A stretch of DNA of 38,351 nt, taken from Candidatus Allofournierella excrementigallinarum (GTDB taxonomy: Bacteria; Bacillota; Clostridia; Oscillospirales; Ruminococcaceae). The translations under genes were made by a program, and so were the position numbers. The stretch's first letter is position 1. Every line of letters begins with the position of its first letter. The stretch covers positions 1 through 38,351 of the forward strand of contig DWXV01000005.1 of assembly GCA_019119025.1 (NCBI GenBank), read 5' to 3'. The notes below the pieces were generated by a model. The model was not told the DNA's origin, did no database searches, and saw nothing but the letters and a program-made list of their open reading frames with translations. Below are positions 32,822 to 38,351 of the stretch, piece after piece.

Positions 32822-34168
32822 TCATTGCGCCAGCGGCAGATGCAGGGTGAAAGCGCTGGGCGCGCCCTCGGCGCTCTCCAGCGTCATGCGCCCGCCGTGG
32901 AGCTGGGCGATGCGCTGCACCAGCGAGAGGCCCAGGCCCACGCCCTCCTGCTCATCGCTGCGGGCGGCGTCCACCTGATAAAACCGCTGCCAGATCTTCT
33001 CCTGCTGGGCGGCGGGGACGCCGGGGCCCTCGTCGGCCACGGTGAGAAGGGCTTCGCCGCCCTCGGCGCGCACCTCCACCGTCACCGTGCCGCCGGGCAG
33101 GCCGTACTTGAAGGCGTTGTCCGCAAGGTTCGCCACCAGCCGCCCCAGCAGCGCCTCGTCCCCCTGCACGGTGACCCCCTCTGCCAGCGCGAGGCGCAGC
33201 CGCGAAGGGTCGTAGTTCTGTTCTTCCACCGCGTGCCGGGCCAGCTGCCCCAGGTCCAGGGGCGCGGGCCGCAGGGGCTCGGTGCCCTGGTCCAGCCGGG
33301 TGAGGGCCAGCAGCTGGCCAATGAGCCCGGCCATCCTGTCCGCCTGGCGCTGGATGGTGTCCAGCGTCTCCCGCCGCTCCTCCTCGGTCTCGTCGTAGGC
33401 CCTGCCGTACTCGCAGGCACTCTTGATGACCGCCACCGGCGTGCGCAGCTCGTGGGAGGCGTCGGCGGTGAAGCGGCGCTCTGCCTCAAAGCTGCGCTGC
33501 AGCCGCTCCAGCAGGCCGTCGAAGTTTTCCGCCAGTTTTGTCAGTTCCTCGCCGCCGGGCACATGCCCGATGCGCAGCGACAGGTCCTTGCCCTCGCCGA
33601 TGGAGGCCGCCGCGGCGTTCACCGTGTCCAGCCCCCGCAGCGAGCGGCGCAGGATGAAGTAGCTGCCCAGCGCCCCCGCCAGCACGAAGAGGGGCAGGGC
33701 CACCGCCGCGGCCAGCAGTAGGTTGCGGGCGGCGGAGGAGGAATCCGGCACCTCCATCAGCCCCCGCAGCCACACGCCGTTCTCCCAACCGTCGGCCACC
33801 CAAAGGTCCAGCAGATACCACTCGCCGCCGGCGGTCTCCACCGTGCGCAGGGCCCCGTTCTCAAAGGCCGCCGTCTCGGAAAAGCCCACCGGCAGCTGCC
33901 CCGCCAGCAGCGCCTCTGCCTTGCTGTACACAAGGCAGAAAACGCCCCCGCGGGAGAAGGAAAAGCCCTCGCCGGCGGCAAACTGCCCGCCGGTGAAGGT
34001 CACCAGGGCGGCGTTGGCCCGCACCGTGTCCGCCAGCTGCTGGCGGGCGGTGCGCTGCACCACCGAATTGCTCATGCTGAAGGCAAACAGCAGCATCAGC
34101 GCAAAGAGCGTCACCACCAGCAGGGTGATGAGCAGGGTGATGCGGGTCTTGACAGAGCGAAGCTTCAC
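32822..34168 (-). CDS. Two-component sensor histidine kinase
   Basis: The 448-residue membrane kinase has a transmembrane helix at about 10-32, an extracytoplasmic sensor loop (about 33-148), a second helix at about 149-172, a HAMP linker (about 173-225), HisKA with the phosphorylated His239 in Ala-Ser-His-Glu-Leu-Arg-Thr-Pro, and an HATPase domain. The HATPase carries the N box (Asn-Leu-Ala-Asp-Asn-Ala-Phe-Lys-Tyr), Asp-Glu-Gly-Pro-Gly-Val and Gly-Leu-Gly-Leu-Ser-Leu. The loop has no family I recognise. Translation starts at GTG 34168, overlapping the stop of the regulator gene by four bases, with AAGGAGG upstream. The nearby PepSY lipoprotein may modulate or report its signal. Confidence 0.93.
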   Translation of the reverse strand: MKLRSVKTRITLLITLLVVTLFALMLLFAFSMSNSVVQRTARQQLADTVRANAALVTFTGGQFAAGEGFSFSRGGVFCLVYSKAEALLAGQLPVGFSETAAFENGALRTVETAGGEWYLLDLWVADGWENGVWLRGLMEVPDSSSAARNLLLAAAVALPLFVLAGALGSYFILRRSLRGLDTVNAAAASIGEGKDLSLRIGHVPGGEELTKLAENFDGLLERLQRSFEAERRFTADASHELRTPVAVIKSACEYGRAYDETEEERRETLDTIQRQADRMAGLIGQLLALTRLDQGTEPLRPAPLDLGQLARHAVEEQNYDPSRLRLALAEGVTVQGDEALLGRLVANLADNAFKYGLPGGTVTVEVRAEGGEALLTVADEGPGVPAAQQEKIWQRFYQVDAARSDEQEGVGLGLSLVQRIAQLHGGRMTLESAEGAPSAFTLHLPLAQ

Positions 34169-34860
34169 GGCGCGCCTCCTTCCTTCGGGGCGCGCAGCAC
34201 CCAGCCGGAGCCCCGCACCGTGTGCAGAAGGCGCCGGCCTTCGGGCGCGTCCGCGTCGATCTTCTTGCGCAGGCGGCTCATGTAGCCGTCGATGTTGTTG
34301 GAGCTGCCCGCCTTTTCATAGTTCCAGATGCGGTCTTCCAGCTGCTCCCGGCTGAGCACCGTGCCCGCGTGACGCACGAGATGCTCCAGAATGGCGTACT
34401 CCTTGGGCAGCAGGGGGATGTCCCGCTCGGCACGGGACGCGGTGCGGCCCCGGGTGTCCAGCACCAGATCCCCCACCGTCAAGGTGTCGGTGCGGCTGCC
34501 CGCGTGCTTGCGGGTCATGGCCCGGATGCGGGCCAGCAGCTCTTCAAAGGCGAAGGGCTTCACGAGATAATCGTCCGCCCCCAGGTCCAGCCCCTCCACC
34601 CGGTCGGCCACCGAGTCCCGGGCGGTGAGGAACAGCACCGGGATGTCACTGCCCTGGGCCCGCAGCTTTGCCAGCAGCTGGTGGCCGTCCATTTTGGGCA
34701 TCATCACGTCCAGCACGATGCCGTCGTATTCCGCCCCGGCCAGATAGTCCAGGGCCTCTTCGCCGTCAAGGCAGCCGTCCACGCTGTAGCCCGCCTTGGC
34801 CAGGGCCTTGACGATGAGCCGGTTCATATCCCGGGTATCCTCCACCACGAGGATGCGCAT
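34165..34860 (-). CDS. OmpR/PhoB-family response regulator
   Basis: The 231-residue protein has a receiver domain with the acidic pair Glu7/Asp8, phosphoacceptor Asp51, Thr79 and Lys101. A winged-helix DNA-binding domain follows (about 127-225, ending Thr-Val-Arg-Gly-Ser-Gly-Trp-Val-Leu). It is the partner of the kinase encoded next, with a four-base overlap. AAAGGAG lies before the ATG at 34860. The metA terminator T-run ends 19 bases upstream, leaving little room for a promoter, so expression may come from readthrough or from a promoter within metA. Its probable target is the direct-repeat promoter at 32722-32753. Confidence 0.94.
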   Translation of the reverse strand: MRILVVEDTRDMNRLIVKALAKAGYSVDGCLDGEEALDYLAGAEYDGIVLDVMMPKMDGHQLLAKLRAQGSDIPVLFLTARDSVADRVEGLDLGADDYLVKPFAFEELLARIRAMTRKHAGSRTDTLTVGDLVLDTRGRTASRAERDIPLLPKEYAILEHLVRHAGTVLSREQLEDRIWNYEKAGSSNNIDGYMSRLRKKIDADAPEGRRLLHTVRGSGWVLRAPKEGGAP

Positions 34861-34879
34861 GAGACCACTCCTTTCCTTG

Positions 34880-34921
34880 AAAAAAGCGCGCCGGGCGGGC
34901 CGGCGAAGGCCCCCGGCGCGC
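34880..34921 (-). terminator. Terminator after metA
   Basis: On the minus strand a 10-bp stem (34912-34921 with 34886-34895) encloses a second GGCC-TTCG-type hairpin and runs into six T (complement of 34880-34885). Confidence 0.9.
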
Positions 34922-34929
34922 GCGGCAGG

Positions 34930-35853
34930 TCAAAAGGTGTCCAGCTCGCCCAGGTCGTAGGGGGTGTTCTGGTACACATAATAATTCAGCCAGTTGGTGT
35001 AGAGCAAAAAGGCATGGGCCCGCCAGCGGTAGACCGGCTCTTTGGAGGGGTCGTCGCCGGGGTAGTAGTGCCTGGGCGGGGCGATGGGCAGGCCCTTGGC
35101 CACGTCCCGGCGGTACTCCGCGTCCAGCGTAAGCCGCTCATACTCCGGGTGGCCGGTGACAAAAATCTGCCGCCCGCTGTCGGTGCTCATCAGGTAGATG
35201 CCCGCCTCGTCGCTTTCCGCCAGCACCCGCAGGTCCCTGCAGGCTCTCGCCTGTTCCTCGTCGATGCCGGTGTGGCGGGAGTGGGGCGCCCAGAACTCCT
35301 CGTCGAAGCCCCGCACCAGCGGGTTTGAGGGGCGGGTGACCCGGTGGGGGAAGATGCCAAACATCTTTTCGGGCAGGGGGCGCTTGCCGATGCCGAAGTG
35401 GTGGTAGAGCGCCGCCTGGGCCCCCCAGCAGACGTGGAGGGTGGAGTAGACATTGGTGCGGGTGAAGTCCATGATCTGGCACAGCTCCGGCCAGTAGTCC
35501 ACTTCCTCAAAGGGCATCTGCTCCACCGGCGCGCCGGTGATGATCATGCCGTCGAACCGTTCGCCGCGTATCTCGTCAAAGGTCTTGTAAAAAGCCTCCA
35601 TATGCCCGCCGGGCACGTGGCTGGCGGCGTGGCTGGCGGTGTGCAGCAAGGTCAGCTGCACCTGCAGCGGGCTGTTGGCCAAAAGGCGCGCCAGCTGGGT
35701 CTCGGTGGCTATTTTGGTGGGCATCAGGTTCAGCGCCACGATGCGCAGCGGGCGGATGTGCTGGGTGCGAGCACGGCGCTTGTGCATCACGAACACGTTC
35801 TCGCTGCCCAGCACCCCGTAGGCGGGCAGTGTTTTGGGGATGATGAGGGGCAT
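34930..35853 (-). CDS. metA: Homoserine O-acyltransferase (MetA family, predicted acetyl-CoA specific)
   Basis: This 307-residue enzyme acylates L-homoserine in the first committed step of methionine synthesis. The catalytic Cys142 lies in Leu-His-Val-Cys-Trp-Gly-Ala-Gln, with His235 and Glu237 in Gly-His-Pro-Glu-Tyr-Glu. Residue 111 is Glu (Gly-Ala-Pro-Val-Glu-Gln). In this family Glu111 goes with acetyl-CoA use and Gly111 with succinyl-CoA, so O-acetylhomoserine is the expected product. That fits the O-acetylhomoserine sulfhydrylase gene upstream. It starts 3 bp after the membrane-protein gene and ends before a strong terminator, so it is the last gene of the operon. Confidence 0.95.
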   Translation of the reverse strand: MPLIIPKTLPAYGVLGSENVFVMHKRRARTQHIRPLRIVALNLMPTKIATETQLARLLANSPLQVQLTLLHTASHAASHVPGGHMEAFYKTFDEIRGERFDGMIITGAPVEQMPFEEVDYWPELCQIMDFTRTNVYSTLHVCWGAQAALYHHFGIGKRPLPEKMFGIFPHRVTRPSNPLVRGFDEEFWAPHSRHTGIDEEQARACRDLRVLAESDEAGIYLMSTDSGRQIFVTGHPEYERLTLDAEYRRDVAKGLPIAPPRHYYPGDDPSKEPVYRWRAHAFLLYTNWLNYYVYQNTPYDLGELDTF

Positions 35854-35856
35854 GGT

Positions 35857-37593
35857 TCAAACACTCCCTGCTTGAATGGTTTTTTCGCGCGCTGCGAAAC
35901 GGTCGTTTGCGGCGGCAACCGCGAACAGGATAGAAAGCACTGCCAGCAGGTAGGTGGGCAGCAGATAGCGGTCCTCGTTGGTGGCGCTGGCGATGAGCAC
36001 CGAGCCAAGATTGCACAGCACCGGCAGCATCAGCGGCCAGGTGCGCGCCAGACGGCGCAGGCCAAGGGCGGCAAAGCCCATCAGCATAAGATACAAATAA
36101 AACAGATGGCTCATGGGCACTTGTGTGCTCCAGCGCCAGACGCTGGTCTGGTTTTCGGCAATGAGGCGCAGGCAGGCGATGGGGTGCTGGAAAAACAGTT
36201 CCAGATACAGCGCCACGATGCCCGCCTTGTTTTCCGCAAGGGAAAGGGTGAACAGATTGTTCAGCGGGTCGATGAGGTAGATGTCCTGGTCCAGCAGCGG
36301 TGCAAACTTTTCATCGGAGGCAGTAGGGACATAGGTGAGCAGGTCTCGGTGCCACCAGATCCGCTTGGTGGAGTTGTAGTGGTCGATGTCAAACTCGTCG
36401 ATGGCTTTTACAGCGCAGTCCACGGCCATCAGCTCCCGGGTGCGCGCTTCCTGCTCGGGCGTGAGCACGCCGTCGTGCAGCAGGATGGCAATGGCGGTGG
36501 CGGGCACCTGCATGGACACGCCGCTGGGCATTTTGACCGCGCCGGCAATGTTGTAGGCACAGAAATTAAAAACCAGCACGGTGGCCAGCGCGGCGGCGAC
36601 GACGGAAAAGCCCTCCCGCCGGCGGCGGACAAAGCCCAGCACCGCCAGCCAGACAAGGCACACCAGCACAAAGGCGTAGCCGTTGTAGCGCAGCAGGCCG
36701 CAGCCGGCCAGTGTCACTCCGAAGGCCAGCCGGTGATACCATCTCCAGGCCAGGTCGTTTGCGATGAAGCGGGCCATGAAATAGAGCGCAAGGCCCATGC
36801 ACAGGCCGTAGGGCGGGTCTTTGGTACCGATTTGAAACATTGCCAGCGTGGTGGAATTGAGCATGAAGGCCAGCAGCCCCGCGCTCACCGCAAAAGGCGG
36901 CAGACCCCGGCGCCAGAGCCAGGCGGCAAACAGGCAGGTGAGGGCTGCCAGCGCCAGGAACTGGCCGGTGACCAGCGCGTCGTGGTTGCCCCGGAACAGC
37001 CAGATGATGAAGGTGTGGGCCAGGGTGTGCACATCGTTCAGCGGAACCGTGCCCTGCACCTGGCCCAGCTGATTGGCATAGTCCAATGTGCCGTTTTCCA
37101 CCAAGCGGTTCTGCCAGGCGGGATAAAGGACCAGGAGACTTGCCGCGAAAAAGGCCAGGCGGGGAAAGGGCCGCGCGGGAGCAGCCGCCTTTTCGCACAG
37201 GGCACACAGCCGCCCGGCAGCAAAGCAGAGCAAGGGCGCGGCGATGCAGGCCAGCGCCGCAGCCCGCACCGCGCCTTCCAGCGCCAGCGGCGCCAGCGGG
37301 CCGGCGCTTTTGCCGGTGCGCAGCAGCATCTGCGGCACCACAGACCCAAAGCCCAGCGCAGCGCCCAGCCCGGCAGTGATCAGCAGGGTGCTTTTCTTGG
37401 GCGGGGCAAGGCGGCGGCGCGCCTGGGATATCAGCACCCAGGCCAGCAGGCACAGAGCAAGAAAGAGCAAGAGGCTGCCGCCGTGCAGCCAGCGGGGAAG
37501 GACCCTTTGATAGAGCAATACGGCCAGTATGCCCAGCCCAAGCTGTGTCCAGGGCTCCCGCCAGAGAGCGGCTGCCCGCTGCCCGGCGCTCAT
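35857..37593 (-). CDS. Polytopic membrane protein, GT-C/DUF6020-like, inside the methionine operon
   Basis: The 578-residue protein has about 12 predicted transmembrane helices. The first large loop contains Gly-Thr-Leu-Asp-Tyr-Ala-Asn-Gln, then Pro-Leu-Asn-Asp-Val-His-Thr-Leu-Ala-His-Thr. This resembles the acidic/His loop of DUF6020-type putative glycosyltransferases; I am not certain of the family. Another loop (about 385-440) is extracellular and rich in Asp, Tyr and Trp. Its ATG overlaps the metY stop (ATGA) and its stop is 3 bp before metA, so it is firmly inside metY-X-metA. The coding sequence is visibly less GC-rich than its neighbours around 36180-36560, which may indicate a different origin. 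A transport or surface-glycan role is possible; there is no evidence for a role in methionine metabolism. Confidence 0.7.
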   Translation of the reverse strand: MSAGQRAAALWREPWTQLGLGILAVLLYQRVLPRWLHGGSLLLFLALCLLAWVLISQARRRLAPPKKSTLLITAGLGAALGFGSVVPQMLLRTGKSAGPLAPLALEGAVRAAALACIAAPLLCFAAGRLCALCEKAAAPARPFPRLAFFAASLLVLYPAWQNRLVENGTLDYANQLGQVQGTVPLNDVHTLAHTFIIWLFRGNHDALVTGQFLALAALTCLFAAWLWRRGLPPFAVSAGLLAFMLNSTTLAMFQIGTKDPPYGLCMGLALYFMARFIANDLAWRWYHRLAFGVTLAGCGLLRYNGYAFVLVCLVWLAVLGFVRRRREGFSVVAAALATVLVFNFCAYNIAGAVKMPSGVSMQVPATAIAILLHDGVLTPEQEARTRELMAVDCAVKAIDEFDIDHYNSTKRIWWHRDLLTYVPTASDEKFAPLLDQDIYLIDPLNNLFTLSLAENKAGIVALYLELFFQHPIACLRLIAENQTSVWRWSTQVPMSHLFYLYLMLMGFAALGLRRLARTWPLMLPVLCNLGSVLIASATNEDRYLLPTYLLAVLSILFAVAAANDRFAAREKTIQAGSV

Positions 37594-38351
37594 CCTTCCG
37601 TCACCGCGTCCAGCGCCTGGGCGATGTCGGCGATGAGGTCGCGGCTGTCCTCCAGGCCGCAGCTGAAGCGCACGAGGTCCGGGCTCACGCCGGCGGCGGC
37701 CAGCTCCTCGTCGTTCATCTGGCGGTGGGTGGCGCTGGCGGGATGCAAACAGCAGGTGCGGGCGTCGGCCACATGGGTCTCGATGGCCGCCAGCTTCAGA
37801 TGCTTCATGAAGGCCTCGGCGGCCTTACGCCCGCCCTTCACGCCGAAGCTTACCACGCCGCAGCCGCCATTCGGCAGATACTTCCGGGCCAGGGCGTAGT
37901 GCTTGTCGCCGGGCAGGCCGGAGTAGCTCACCCAGGCCACCTTCGGGTGGCCGTGCAAAAACTCCGCCACGGCCTGGGCGTTCTCACAGTGGCGCTTCAT
38001 GCGCACATGCAGGCTCTCCAGGCCCAGGTTCAAAAGATAGGCGTTCTGGGGGCTCTGGATGCTGCCGAAGTCCCGCATCAGCTGGGCGGTGGCCTTGGTG
38101 ATGTAGGCGCCCTCCAGACCGAAGCGCTCGGTGTACACCACGCCGTGGTAACTCTCGTCGGGGGTGCAAAGGCCCGGGAACTTGTCGGGGTAACGGGTCC
38201 AGTCAAAGCGGCCGCTGTCCACGATGGCGCCGCCCACGGCGGAGCCGTGGCCGTCCATGTACTTGGTGGTGGAGTGGGTCACGATGTCCGCGCCCCACTC
38301 GAAGGGCCGGCAGTTCACCGGGGTGGCGAAGGTGTTGTCGATGATAAGGGG
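37590..38351 (-). CDS. metY: O-acetylhomoserine sulfhydrylase, C-terminal part (5' end outside window)
   Basis: This PLP enzyme of the Cys/Met metabolism family joins O-acetylhomoserine with sulfide to give homocysteine. The frame is open to the window edge (253 residues visible). It begins in the conserved Asp-Asn-Thr-Phe-Ala-Thr-Pro segment, followed by the Schiff-base lysine in His-Ser-Thr-Thr-Lys-Tyr-Met-Asp-Gly-His-Gly. The C-terminal Arg-Phe-Ser-Cys-Gly-Leu-Glu-Asp signature is present. About 170 N-terminal residues should lie beyond the edge. It is upstream of the membrane protein (4-base overlap) and metA. Any leader riboswitch for this operon would be outside the window. Confidence 0.93.
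   Translation of the reverse strand, partial: PLIIDNTFATPVNCRPFEWGADIVTHSTTKYMDGHGSAVGGAIVDSGRFDWTRYPDKFPGLCTPDESYHGVVYTERFGLEGAYITKATAQLMRDFGSIQSPQNAYLLNLGLESLHVRMKRHCENAQAVAEFLHGHPKVAWVSYSGLPGDKHYALARKYLPNGGCGVVSFGVKGGRKAAEAFMKHLKLAAIETHVADARTCCLHPASATHRQMNDEELAAAGVSPDLVRFSCGLEDSRDLIADIAQALDAVTEG

Noticed and set aside
35344..37899. Long plus-strand frame opposite metA, the membrane protein and metY
   Set aside because: It crosses three real genes on the other strand and has no start signal or recognisable domain.

Overview
The window looks like a chromosomal segment of a high-GC, Gram-positive-type anaerobe of the class Clostridia, most like Ruminococcaceae/Oscillospiraceae gut bacteria (Gemmiger, Subdoligranulum, Faecalibacterium, Fournierella relatives). 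This rests on the GC-rich coding bias with strong AGGAGG-type ribosome sites, ATG/GTG/TTG starts, short-linker lipoproteins, a FeoA-FeoB fusion with its small Cys-rich partner, a DUF4321-maf-mreBCD-mrdA-minD-mgsA wall/shape cluster, and the zapA / peptidase U32 pair. The genus is an inference. I saw no phage, transposase, CRISPR, rRNA or tRNA genes.

Layout, left to right. 1-2.4 kb: the tail of a small basic protein, an unknown Ser/Gln/Pro-rich lipoprotein, a 0.3-kb nested palindrome, and a patatin-like lipase. 2.4-7.5 kb (minus strand): serC-serA for serine synthesis, then the ferrous iron operon feoAB plus a Cys-rich membrane peptide. 7.7-10.3 kb (plus): a polar amino acid ABC importer (binding protein, permease, ATPase). 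Its binding protein has the two halves of the fold in swapped order, which suggests a circular permutation. 10.5-11.9 kb: a ROK-like kinase. 12-17 kb: a divergent pair of units, MATE exporter plus 3-hydroxyacid dehydrogenase (minus) and AraC regulator translationally coupled to a GT-C-type membrane glycosyltransferase (plus).

17-21.4 kb (minus): glycogen phosphorylase followed by a neopullulanase-like GH13 enzyme, a storage or dietary alpha-glucan degradation unit. 21.6-31.6 kb (plus): a long cell division and cell shape region: zapA, U32 RNA-hydroxylase-like protein, dUTPase, DUF4321, Maf, MreB, MreC, MreD, PBP2, a MinD-like ATPase and methylglyoxal synthase. 31.7-34.9 kb (minus): an OmpR-type response regulator, its histidine kinase, and a lipoprotein with repeated PepSY modules. 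The lipoprotein promoter carries two perfect 8-bp direct repeats 11 bp apart, as expected for an OmpR-type regulator. 34.9-38.35 kb (minus): methionine biosynthesis, with metY (cut by the window end), an integral membrane protein of unknown function, and metA.

Most transcription units are bounded by clear promoters (TTGACA/TATAAT-like with 16-18 bp spacers) and perfect GC-rich hairpin terminators, and these were used to define the operons. The most unusual items are the permuted binding protein, the nested palindrome at 1082-1396, the direct-repeat promoter linking the two-component system to the PepSY lipoprotein, and the membrane protein embedded in the methionine operon. Everything else is largely ordinary housekeeping.
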